Source: Blepharisma stoltei (taxonomy: Eukaryota > Ciliophora > Heterotrichea > Heterotrichida > Blepharismidae). Taken from it: a stretch of DNA of 64,000 nt. The stretch's first letter is position 1. Every line of letters begins with the position of its first letter. The notes beneath the pieces were generated by a model. The model was not told the origin of the DNA. It saw only the letters and a program-made list of their open reading frames with translations, and made no database searches. A program made the position numbers and the translations under genes. Positions 42,126 to 51,941 of this stretch are shown one piece after another. The stretch lies in NCBI GenBank assembly GCA_914767885.1, contig CAJZBQ010000002.1, positions 372,001 to 436,000 of the forward strand. Direction: 5' to 3'.

Positions 42126-42638
42126 TAACTCCCCCCCATCCTTGATCGAACGACTCGCCATCGTTCGATCAAGAATGGGAGTTAAAAATTTTTTTTTTTA
42201 TATATGTTTTAAATAAGAGGGTTAAGAGTATTTAATAATTTTTTACAGCAAAAAATTGAATTAATTTCATAAAAATACCAATTTTTAATATTTTGATTTC
42301 TTGCTACCCCTTTAAACTTTATAAATCTTTAATTTGTTTTTTATTAATTTTTGATTTTTTTTATAATTTTAAAGAATCTCTATTTTTTAGATAATTGAGT
42401 TTTTAGCCCAGGTTGATGACTAAAGCACTTCGGATGGTTGATTCTGTAGCTTTCTGTCGTCTCAAAGCCTCTGAAAACAACTTCATTAGGCACATCTTCC
42501 CAAGCTTTTGATAACTAATATATTTTTATATATATAAAAATTGTCATGATATGAAAATCGTTCGATCAAGGAGGGGGTTAATTTCCCCAATTTTTAGGAA
42601 TTTTTACAGTCAATAGTTCGATCAAGGAAGGGGGGGAG
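42126..42638. mobile_element. IES/MITE (513 bp), CTTGATCGAAC end family
   Basis: Left end TAACTCCCCCCCATCCTTGATCG-type with an inverted pair around GACTCGCCATCG; right end TTCGATCAAGGAAGGGGGGG. The centre (42395-42515) carries about 120 bp of GC-richer, non-repetitive sequence, unlike other MITE cores. It lies upstream of the DLST presequence. Confidence 0.72.
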
Positions 42639-42688
42639 TAAGGGTTAGTTAAAATATTTGTTTTTATTTTTTCTATATAAAAAAAAGT

Positions 42689-42758
42689 TACTTGCTCGTT
42701 GATGTTAGCTATTTTCCACAAATTAATATTTTTCCAACGAGCTCACTAAGGTGAGAAG
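42689..42758. other. Probable short IES (70 bp)
   Basis: TA-bounded; TACTTGCTCGTTG at the left and CCAACGAGCTCACTAAGG at the right are inverted. It lies just before the DLST presequence; the frame is open across the joined flanks but no start codon was found there. Confidence 0.5.
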
Positions 42759-42765
42759 TAAGGGC

Positions 42766-44694
42766 TTTCTCGAATTTTGCTTTAGGCACATTTTCTAAGC
42801 CTTTACTCAAGTCTGTACCGTATAGAAATATTAATACTATAGCTCTCTGCAGATATTTCAGCAAGCAAACTATCAAAGTTCCATCAATGGGTGAGTCAAT
42901 TACTGAAGGTGCTGTTCAATCTTGGGTCAAAAAAGTTGGAGATTATGTGAATATGGACGAAATTGTAGTCGTTATTGAAAGCGATAAGCTAAGTCAAGAG
43001 ATCAGATCTCCTGTAGCTGGAGAAATTGTCGAGCAGCTTGCAAAAGAAGGAGATGACATCCCTGTTGGGGCTGATTTATTTATTGTTGATACAGACAAGG
43101 TTAAATCAGAAAGCGCAGCAAAAGCTGAAAAACCTAAAGAGCAAGCAAAAGAACAACCTAAAGAGCAGCCAAAAGAACAGCCAAAGGTAGTTGCTAAAGA
43201 GGAAGCCAAACCTCCAACAAAAGAGCAGCCTAAAACTGAGAAAAAACCAGAAGCCCCAGTAGTGACGAAGCCTAAAGTTGAAGCTCCAAAGGTTACAGGA
43301 GAAAGGACTGAAACGAGAGAAAGGATGAGCAAAATGAGAAAAAAAATCGCAGAAAGGCTAAAAGGCGCTCAAAACACCTATGCTTTGCTTACTCCCCCCT
43401 CCGTGAGTGAACAAAACCATTAGAAAAATCTCTATTTTTTGCCCAAAAACCCACCCTCCATAAATGAACAAAAAATTTATGGAAAAAAAATTTGATATAT
43501 AAGTGATAATTAGCATAATGAAATCTCGAGCTAATTCTGTTTAATTTAAACAAACTGCGTTTTTTAAAACATAAATTTTACAAAGTAAATTAATATTTGC
43601 TTTCCCAATTTTTATAGAAGTGAGATTTTTAAAATTTCGAAAAAAAAAATTAAACCCCTCTCCGGAGTGAACAAAATTTTTTTATTCACTCACGGAGGGG
43701 GGAGTTAGCACTTTTCAAGAATGTGATATGAGCAGAGCAATGGAGCTCAGAAACATCTATAAAGACGATTTCCTCAAGAAGCACGGCGTCAAGCTTGGAT
43801 TCATGTCTTTCTTTGTTAAGGCAGCTACACATGCTTTACTTCATAGCCCAGTCGCAAACGCAGTAATTGATGGAGACGAAATCGTGTATAAAAACTATGT
43901 CGATATTTCTGTCGCTGTTTCCACCCCTAATGGACTTGTTGTGCCAGTCCTGAGAAATTGTGAGCAGAAGTCTTTCGCTGACATCGAAAAAGAAATTGCG
44001 AGATTTGCAAATCTTGCAAGAGATAATAAGCTAGCTTTAGAAGATATGCAAGGAGGAAGCTTTACGATTTCCAACGGTGGAATCTATGGATCGATGCTTG
44101 GAACTCCAATTATCAACCCACCTCAGACATCAATTTTGGGCATGCATAGCATTGAAAACAGAGCAGTCGTGAAGGGAGACCAAATTGTGGCAAGACCAAT
44201 AATGTATTTACTCCCCCCCCTTCGAAGTTCGACCAAGAATTTTTGGTCGATCTTCGAGCGGGGTTAAGAAAAAATTTTTTTAAAAAAAATTATATAGAAT
44301 TTGTTTTTTATATAATTTAGTAGTTAAAAAAAAAAAAATTTACCATATTCTTCTGTATGGTTGAGAGGGTGTAAGGGTTAGAAAAAATAGTGCAAGATGG
44401 TTTTGTAACGCTTTTTTAGAACTTGAATACAAAAATCGCAAGCTTACCCCCACATAGTTTAAAATTTTTGAAAAATTGCTTATTTTCCTAGTAAATTTAT
44501 ATAGGTCTTGGTCGAACTTTGAGGGGGGTTAATTTCCAAAAAAATAGGCATTTTCCCTATATCTTGAACTTCGAGGGGGGGAGTTAGCGCTGACTTATGA
44601 TCATAGATTACTAGACGGAAAAGATGCTGTTCTCTTTTTAAGAAGCATTAAGATGGCTGTTGAGGAGCCTACAAGAATTCTTTTAGATCTTTAA
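42766..44694 (+). CDS. DLST: Dihydrolipoyllysine succinyltransferase (2-oxoglutarate dehydrogenase E2), split by two MITEs
   Basis: Mitochondrial TCA-cycle enzyme. A basic presequence ([11 protein letters not shown]...LCRYFSKQ) is followed by the lipoyl domain [14 protein letters not shown]...[11 protein letters not shown] (lipoylated Lys), a Lys/Pro/Glu linker with QPKEQPKEQ repeats, and the acyltransferase core: [55 protein letters not shown], and the active-site DHRLLDG. There is no peripheral-subunit-binding domain, as in DLST. Removing 43390-43705 joins [13 protein letters not shown]; removing 44209-44584 joins [12 protein letters not shown]. The start codon is not located: the frame is open upstream of 42766 to a TAG near 42645, and an intron or another IES probably carries the ATG. 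Confidence 0.88.
43390..43705 (+). mobile_element. MITE-IES (316 bp) in DLST
   Basis: Common CCGTGAGTGAACAAAA family, TA-bounded. Removal joins the acyltransferase frame at YAL-L-STFQE. Confidence 0.88.
44209..44584 (+). mobile_element. MITE-IES (376 bp) in DLST, CTTCGAAGTTCGACC end family
   Basis: Same TACTCCCCCCCC cap and double-end layout as the common MITE but a different adjacent motif (TTCGAAGTTCGACC ... GAACTTCGAGGGGGG). It interrupts the sequence just before the active-site DHRLLDG; removal restores it. Confidence 0.86.
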
Positions 44695-44876
44695 GAGATA
44701 ATCTAATTTCATTCACTATAATCAAGAAATGCTTAAATTATTATAAGAAAAATCTAACTAGGATTTTCGCACTGAGAAAGCCTATTAAATAGCAAAAATT
44801 GCTATATTTTAGAAAATCACGAAAACCTATGAAGTTTAACTGAGGGAGAAGGTAACAATATAATTAATATTATGAA

Positions 44877-45568
44877 TTAATCAGCATCTGCTGTGCTGTT
44901 GCTTCTACTTCTTGCCAAAATCGCTTGCTGAAAAAATCCAGTTGATCTTGGAGGTGAGCCTTCACTCTGTTCTCTCACCTGTCGCTTCAATGCATCAATT
45001 GTATGTTTTAATTCATTAATATTTGCCTGAAGTTTATCAATTTGCATGGACTGCTCATAAGTCGTTTTTTTCAAAATTTTTATTAATAGCTGGTCTTCTT
45101 CTTGCTCTCGTAATAATGTTTCAACAGAGTAGATGCTGGACTCAATTGCAGATGGCGTCAGTGAAATCGGAGGAGGAAGTTCAGCAGAGTCCAATGGTTT
45201 TATTTCAGGGCTTGGAGCATAAACTCGAAGTTTTTTATATTCGTGGTAAGCCATTGACGAATATGCTCGCTCTCTTACTTCCCCTCTGAGAGCGAACACA
45301 AAAAATTGTGCTCGCATATGGAGGGAGATATTCTTTAACATAAATTTTAACATTATTTTTCAAATATAGATTTGGTAATATATATAAATTTATATTACAG
45401 AATTAGCTAAAGATATCATTATAATAATTATCACTTATATTATCAAAATATTTTTTAATAAAAATTTTTTGCCTGTGCATTGAGGATTGGGTTTTGTAGA
45501 AAAAATAAAAATTCACCCAATTATTTATTGACTCACCAAGGTAGAATTAGCTGCGGCAAATCACTCAT
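44877..45568 (-). CDS. Coiled-coil hypothetical protein, 140 residues
   Basis: ATG at 45568 after removal of MITE-IES 45276-45547: MSDLPQLRERAYSSMAYHEY. A Pro-rich middle (PPPISLTPSA) and a C-terminal coiled coil (MQIDKLQANINELKHTIDALKRQV) follow, ending ARSRSNSTADAD. The ATG-proximal seven codons lie beyond the MITE, so the frame is only complete after excision. No family recognised. Confidence 0.58.
45276..45547 (-). mobile_element. MITE-IES (272 bp)
   Basis: Decayed ends TACTTCCCCTCTGAGAGCGA and ATTGACTCACCAAGGTAGAA; interior as in the common MITE (TTATCACTTATATTATC). Removal links the start codon to the coiled-coil gene. Confidence 0.75.
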
Positions 45569-45692
45569 AATTTATTAATTATTCGCAAAGCCTGATTTTC
45601 ATATGAGTTTATTTGATATTCCATTTTTGATAATTATTAAAAATATTATATTAATTCAAACAATCTTCTAATTAAGATAATTATAATAATAA

Positions 45693-46805
45693 ATGAACAC
45701 AAACTATCTAAGAACTAATTATAAAATACCTAACTTCACCAGCGAGGAAAGACTATTTTACCTGGGCCGAAATCAAGAATACGAAGAAGAGAGCTCAATT
45801 GTTAGACTTGGATACGATGAGAAAAAAAGTCCTACTCACAGAAGCACTTATTCAATTGATGAGTTTAAATTAAAAGCATTATCAACCCCAAATAAGCCAA
45901 GTCACAAACGAACGATAAGTGGGACACATGCCTATTTTACAGAACTCAGAAGTTTTGGGAGCAAGTCTCCACCTTCAAATTCAGAAAAAAGTGATGAGTT
46001 AAACGGAAACTGCTGTTTAAGCAAATACACTAATAATCAAGTATTGCCAGAGCTCTGCGAGTATGATGAAACCCCAGTTGTAGCCAATAACGCAGAAGAG
46101 CAAAGCCAGACTGATTTCCCTGAACAAGAATCTCCACTTGGTCTTGAGGTTTTTGAAGAGATGATGGAAATAATTTCAAGTAAAGACTCCGAAAAATCAA
46201 AAAATAAAGCAAAAAGAATCAGACAGCTTAAAGAAATACTACTAGAAAAACTAAAAAAGAGCTCTTCTTTCGATTCAGCATCTTTTTCTAAAAATGAGCT
46301 ACTGAGTACTGAAAGACTTTCTGAGTTAATAAAAAGCTCTTTTACCTCAAATCGCACACAAGTTGGGCCTGGGAGTTCAATTTTACTAAATGAGCCAAGT
46401 ATAGAAGCTCCTGAATACAATAATTTTTTAAAAGGAATCAATAAGACTCCTATCTCATACTCAAAACTAAGCGGTGAAAAAAATAACATGAGTAAAATTG
46501 AGGAGATTTTAATGCATGTTTGCAAAAAGAGCGCATATCAGATAAACAATATTAAGCGAAAAATGAACAATGCAAAGTGAGCTAAGAGGTTTGTGGTGAT
46601 TTTTAATAGTTCAGAAAATTCAGAAAATGTAGGGGTTTATGGAAAAGAGTTTATTAATTTCAGAAAGATTGATGGTGATCAAAGTTTTCCAGAAAATGTA
46701 TTTAAGCCACAAATTGAACGAGAGCTTGTGTTTGACGAAGAAAATGAATTGAAAGAAATAGATAGCGAAGACGAAGCTGATGCGGTTATTTTATATAAGT
46801 CATAA
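45693..46805 (+). CDS. Ser/Glu-rich hypothetical protein
   Basis: 370 residues from MNTNYLRTNYKIPNF to ILYKS, with one TGA=Trp (NNAKWAKRF) joining the two parts. Mostly disordered, with a helical block (AKRIRQLKEILLEKLKK) and an acidic C-terminus. No domain recognised. It starts about 125 bp from the divergent coiled-coil gene. Confidence 0.55.
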
Positions 46806-47315
46806 ATTACTCATCAGACAATAATTAAATAAAGTCAATTCTGTATGTAGATAATATATTAAAAAATTCAACGATTTTTGTTTAGAAATAATATTATCAG
46901 CTGGAATGAAAATAATATAAGAAATAGCCTTGGCGAAAATCATTTAAGAAGTCTTACAATTATAGTAAATTTATAAGAATATCCTTTAATTTTTTCAAAT
47001 AAAGCTATTTTAAGATCAAAACAACATATCAGGAGAATAAGAATAAAAAATAAAATAAAATTTTAATTACAAATAAAGATGACTTTAAGACATTAAATAT
47101 ATTAAATTTTGCTTCAGCCATTTTATCCTATGGATTAGTATTGCAGTCATATAGAATTTTAATTCTTTACTATTAAATTTGCTTGGATTCAATTTACTCT
47201 TTTATAAGGACCTTCAAGCCTTTACATATTGAATATGCTTAAATTTTATTTTATGTTATATTATATTTATTATGATAGGTTTACTTACATAAAAACGAAC
47301 GAAAGTAATTTATAA
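46806..47315. other. Intergenic, nothing recognised
   Basis: About 510 bp, very AT-rich; no reading frame, hairpin or repeat of note. Confidence 0.3.
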
Positions 47316-47726
47316 ATGGGTGGATGCGGATCTCGAACAACTTCTGTAAAAATCATATTTTCTTTTGACAAGCGATATTTTTCTAGCTGGACAAGAAAAC
47401 AATGAATTCCAAAAGAAACCTCATTTCGCCAAATTCATAGCGAAATTAAGAAAGCACTACTTTCTTCATATTCACAGCAGAAATATAAAATTTTGCTCAA
47501 ATTTCGAAGCAAATTTTACAGCTCTCATGACCCTACAACTTTTTTGGATCTAAATGCCAAAAATGGTGAAAAAGTCTCGATTTCTGTGGTTCCGAAAGAA
47601 GAAACTAACATGCCATTAATAATATCGTTTATTGCAAATTTTTGAACACTGTCGTGGCTTGATCAAAAGTGGGAACATAGATTGAAGGTACCAATTTGAA
47701 AAGAGACCTTTGTAATTAAAAATTAA
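47316..47726 (+). CDS. Small N-myristoylation-type protein (MGGCGSR)
   Basis: Open for 136 codons only if TGA=Trp (RKQWIPKE, ANFWTLSWLD, PIWKETF). The N-terminus MGGCGSRTTSVKIIFS has the Gly2, the Cys for palmitoylation and the basic/Ser context of dual acylation. The rest reads as a β-rich domain (YKILLKFRSKFY, EKVSISVVPKEE). The start resembles MGACCGKQTMIIVNF of the gene at 54449, hinting at a shared Ub-like N-terminal module; that is inference. Confidence 0.55.
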
Positions 47727-48430
47727 AATTATCTATCTTTTCACAGTTCCACTTCTTCTTATTTTTGGAGATGAGCTGTTGCAGCTGTAGTCACATGAGC
47801 ATTGGCATCATCATTATTTGTGCTAATTGGGCTTGAGATGAATCTTTTTCATTTCTGCTTTCATCATTATGATCTCGCTGAAATAAAGGGTTATCAGGTT
47901 CATAGTAGTACGTAAATTGTCTTTAAACACTCTTTTCCTAAGCACCTAAAGTAATAGATACTGAGTAAATAATATTTTTGGATTATTCGCAAGTGCTATT
48001 CTCACAAATTGGGTCTTTTTGCCTTTGCATCTTGCTGGAGGAAGCTGGACTTGGGATCTTATTGGTAGAGGTATTGTGGACATGTATGCTTATGCAAGAA
48101 AGCTAATGGATGTGATTGAATAATCAGGCAAATAATACCTGATATGCTGCAAAAGCGCATATATAGGTTTGCTTTATCATGATTTCCGACGGCCTGAGGC
48201 AAAGGAATCTATATGATATTACTTCTTGGTAGTTCATATTTTAATTAATGGAAAAATATTTCATATGATAAAATTTTTGGTACGGCAAAATGGCTGAAAT
48301 GTAAATTCTGATAATTCTGATGTAATTACAAAAATGGCAAATGCAGATTATCCAATATACTAGGTAATAAAATAAACTTTGTTGTGATAGAAGTTAGATT
48401 TTGCGATTTAATTTAATATTTAATAAAGAA
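47727..48430. other. Spacer with possible gene fragments
   Basis: Two stretches look weakly coding. On the plus strand near 47980-48125, LTNWVFLPLHLAGGSWTWDLIGR-type sequence reads without stops for about 45 codons. On the minus strand near 47720-47940, a Gln/Met-rich frame ends in TAA. Neither has a clear start or family, and they may be gene remnants. Confidence 0.3.
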
Positions 48431-48434
48431 GTTA

Positions 48435-48990
48435 ATAATAAAGTGGCATAGCATATACACAATGCATATGCACTATTAAAATTTCCATTAGTTAAATCAA
48501 AATTCATTCCATTTGCTTTTATTTCGCTTATATTTCGTTACAAAACTCCTCACCGGAACTTGCTCCTTGAGGGTTGACATTTTTTTTAAAACGCCATTTT
48601 TTTTTTAATTTTAGATAGTGAAGTTGAAATTCAAAGTAGCATAGCATAGCATCTGCACGATGCAGATGCGCTATTAAAAATTTCCATTAGTTGAATCAAA
48701 ATTCATTAGATTTGCTTTAATTTCCCCTATATTTCAATGCCAAACTCTTCACCGGAACTCGCTCCATGAGGGGTGACATTTTTATAATAAGCCATTTGTT
48801 TTAATGTTTTTATATGAAGTTAAGAATAAAGTGATATAGCATGTACACGATGCAGATGCACTATTAAAATTTCCATTAGTTGAATCAAAATTTATTAGAT
48901 TTACTTGAATTTCCCCTATATTTTAATGCAAAACTGCTCACGGAACTCGCTCCATGAGGGTAACATTTTTATAATAAGCCATTATTTTTT
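48435..48990. repeat. Three tandem units of about 185 bp
   Basis: Units start near 48435, 48632 and 48825. Each carries ACGATGCAGATGC, TTAAAATTTCCATTAGTTGA, AATTTCCCCTATATTT, GGAACTCGCTCCATGAGGG and TTATAATAAGCCATT in the same order with scattered differences. GCATCTGCACGATGCAGATGC-type symmetry in unit 2 could fold as a hairpin. No reading frame spans the units. Confidence 0.8.
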
Positions 48991-49138
48991 AATTTTTAAA
49001 TAAATCAGCACTCATTATTGGAATCATCAATATAATCATTTATTTTATATATTTATAAAAATATTAATTAGATTTTCTAGCGCATCTGATTTCTAGTTAA
49101 TATTTATATATTTACATATTTAAAAAAATGGCTTAAAT

Positions 49139-49774
49139 ATGTTAATCGCTAATAGGAAAGATAAAGGAAAAGACTCTATAAATGTAAGGCTTCATTGTTG
49201 TATAGAAGAGTGTATATGTGTATTTATCAAAAGAAGATCGACTTTTTGTCAGCTTCAAGAAGAAATTCTGAAGTCCAAGACATGTTGCACTCAAACAGAC
49301 TTGAAAATTGTGTATAAAGATTTAGAGCTTTCACCTGAGGATTTAGTTCCTGATATAGGAAATGAAGCCCTCGATGTATTTTCTAATTCTAAGCCCTATG
49401 AAAGTATACTCAGCCCATGAAAAATCAAAAAATCAGGCCTGGTCAAAGAAGGGCTTTGTATGAACGTGGACTGCTTGGCCTACAAGCAAATTGTTTCAGT
49501 TAATAAAGGAATAGGCCATTTTAATTTAATTGCTGAAATGAGCCTCCTTAATAGCGAAAAGTGTGTAATTTGTAACGAAAAACTTCATAACACTCACAGA
49601 ATAGGATTTGTGAACTGCGTATATTCATATTCTGCAGTTAAAAATGACGAAACTTCCCAAATCGAAAACTATAGAACAGTTGTGGACTATGAAGAGTTTG
49701 AGCTTATCAAACAAGACGAATGAATTCAGTTTGAAATCACAGTTTCTGCTAGGTCTGACAATTTCTTCTTATAA
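49139..49774 (+). CDS. Hypothetical protein with Ub-like start and CxxC C-terminal domain
   Basis: 211 residues from ATG 49139 with two TGA=Trp (SPWKIKK, QDEWIQFE). Residues 15-85 (INVRLHCCIEECICVFIKRRSTFCQLQEEI..., LKIVYKDLELSPED) have ubiquitin-like strand/helix spacing. Residues 135-165 (EKCVICNEKLHNTHRIGFVNCVY) contain CxxC...H..H...C, which may bind zinc. Neither match is certain. TAA at 49772. The next gene is convergent, 31 bp away. Confidence 0.5.
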
Positions 49775-49805
49775 TATTAGTAAATTTAATTCATTATTTA
49801 ATACA

Positions 49806-51034
49806 TTAATTCTTCAATGCCTGCTCCTTTGGCTGAGTGATATTATTGTTATCAGGCTGTAGGGTGGCATCGAAGAAATAGCCAACAAATAAGTCTTGCA
49901 TTGAAGACTCCTTGACTTCTGCAAGCTCAGCTTCGTCTTTTCACTCATTCATTACTTGTTTGCTATCAAAGTTATTTTCTAGGGATGGAATATAATTGTT
50001 TGCATTGCTTCCTTATTGGGCTGGCAATGTCAGAATTATATAAGCTAATAAAGCTAAATATATAGGTTTAACAAGCTGAAAATATTTTTGGTGTGTCAAG
50101 ACCATAAGAAAATTATACAGCTTATTATAAAAGGTGACGTTTGGGATTTTTCAAATATTTTTTGCCAGCTTACGTTTCTAAGCCATGCATGAGATTTTAC
50201 TTCACTAGGGCCGTTTAGCCCTAATCTTTGTTGAGGTTTTCTTTGCAACAGTTTATTTGCAAAATCTGCCGCTTCTACCGACCATCCTTCAGGGATATCT
50301 GGCTTCCTTATTTGTACCTGTTTTGCCAAAATGGCATCCCTTATTTCTTTTCTATTTCTCCCTTGATATGGTCTTCGTCCTAGCATGAACTCATAAACTA
50401 TAACTCCAACTGCAAAATAATCAGCTTGAATATTATGGTTCTGCCTACAAATCACTTCAGGCGCCATATACCCTGGGGTTCCTGAAGTTTCATTTCCATT
50501 TTCAGGCTGCCAAATTCTCGCAATCCCAAAGTCAGTAAGTCTAACATATCCTTTATCATCTAAAACTAGATTTTCTGGCTTGATGTCTCTATGAATAATT
50601 CCATTCATATGAAGATATTCAAGTCCACTCAAAATGCAAGCTACAAAAAAACGTGTCTGCTCCTCTGTAAACCTCCTTTGCCGTCCCAAATGAAAGCGCA
50701 GATCGCCTCCAGGCATCAAATCCATGGCTAAGTACAAGTTTTCTCGGTCTTGGAAAGCAAACCTCATATTAACGATAAATGGATGACGCAATATAGCAAG
50801 CAGCCTTCTTTCGTTCATTACTGAATGAACGCTTTTTTTAGATATAATTCGCCTTTTTTGCATTTCTTTCATTGCGTATGAAACTTTTGTTTTTTTGTGT
50901 ACAACACGCCAAACTTTGCCAAAGCCTCCTTTGCCAATTGGGTAGTGAAACTGAAATTGATGATGGTTGAGAGCTGATTAGGGCTTACATATTGTAGGAT
51001 CAGTGTTTTCGGTTCGAAAATTGCAGTTGCCCAT
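49806..51034 (-). CDS. N-myristoylated AGC-family kinase, YANK/STK32-like
   Basis: MGNCNFRTENTDPTI is an acylation-type start; a 15-nt intron (50974-50988, GTAAGCCCTAATCAG) leads to FHYPIGKGGFGKVWRVVHK. Kinase motifs: YAMKEM (ATP Lys), DLMPGGDLRFHL (as in STK32), IIHRDIKPENLVL, TDFGIARIW, SGTPGYMAPEVI. After TSPFI the frame runs about 10 residues more into a stop region, but a downstream block ENNFDSKQVMNEWKDEAEL in the same strand looks like the AGC C-tail (NFD motif), so a short IES or intron near 50010-50110 probably joins it and the true stop is at 49806. Membrane-anchored signalling kinase by inference. Confidence 0.78.
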
Positions 51035-51471
51035 TTATATTTATCGAGCAGCAGTAAGCCATTTCTCCGATGTTTTTTGGAATAAGGTAACGCTTGAAGT
51101 TAAAAATAGCTGCTCTAGCAAGTATAGAGACTCAGAGATAGAATGATTAATTAAAATTGCATATAAAGATGAGTCTTTTAAATATAAACTAATAGGAAAA
51201 AAATTAACGAAATGTTATTATATCATATTTGATGAAAAATTATGGAAAATATCAAATTTGACTATAACAGACAGCAGATATCTAAACAAATAAGCTTTTG
51301 CCCAATTAAACTCTGTTAAAAGTTAATCAATTCTTATTATTATATCGACAGAATTGAAATTTATAGATTTTTGATTACTTTTTTTATCATATTTAATTTG
51401 TATTGGCTGAATAATATTTACTCATATCAAAACTTACCATCTTTTTAAAATTTAAAACTAGAAAAAATGAA
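51035..51471. other. Intergenic, nothing recognised
   Basis: About 435 bp AT-rich spacer; no frame or repeat was found. Confidence 0.3.
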
Positions 51472-51909
51472 TTAATTATTTTGGCTATAACACCCCAAAA
51501 ATCCAAGAGGATCTTCTATTTTCTCTACTCTACTCGGTTTATTTTCTTTTTCCCCACTCTTCAAACTAACCACTTTTCTCTCAGAGTCTCTGAATAATCC
51601 AGCCTTGCTGCTTCTCTCAAACACATTCCCCCACGGCTCCTTCTTTTTCTCACAAAATCTCATGCACGCGTTCATGTCTTTTAATTTGACTTCAAAAATA
51701 TCCCTATATTTCTTTAATTTCCTCATTTCCCTCAGTCTCACTTTTTTCAGCACCCCTTCATGATCACTTGTCGGGAGCTTCAAAATCTCTTTCTCAATGT
51801 TATCCCCTTTATAATGCGAAATGATCCCTTGCGATGACTCCTCTCTCCTTACAATGAATTCGTCTACTTGTTTGTCACTCTCCAAAGCGTCAATGATGTT
51901 AATAGGCAT
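51472..51909 (-). CDS. Basic hypothetical protein, 145 residues
   Basis: MPINIIDALESDKQVDEFIVRR..., uninterrupted, Lys/Arg/Glu-rich with a helical middle (VLKKVRLREMRKLKKYRDIF). Ends FLGCYSQNN. No family recognised. The start is 32 bp below the stop of the kelch gene on the same strand. Confidence 0.5.
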   Translation of the reverse strand: MPINIIDALESDKQVDEFIVRREESSQGIISHYKGDNIEKEILKLPTSDHEGVLKKVRLREMRKLKKYRDIFEVKLKDMNACMRFCEKKKEPWGNVFERSSKAGLFRDSERKVVSLKSGEKENKPSRVEKIEDPLGFLGCYSQNN

Positions 51910-51941
51910 ATTTAAAATATGGAGTGTTTGATTAGAAATAT

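Noticed and set aside
44209-44584. DLST as a pseudogene
   Set aside because: Both inserts are TA-bounded MITEs whose removal gives a complete acyltransferase with intact active site, so germline IESs explain the breaks better.
47980-48125. Coding exon of a membrane protein
   Set aside because: 45 open codons with a plausible hydrophobic sequence but no start, no splice sites and no family match.
48435-48990. CRISPR-like array
   Set aside because: Units are about 185 bp, similar throughout, with no unique spacers, in a eukaryotic genome.
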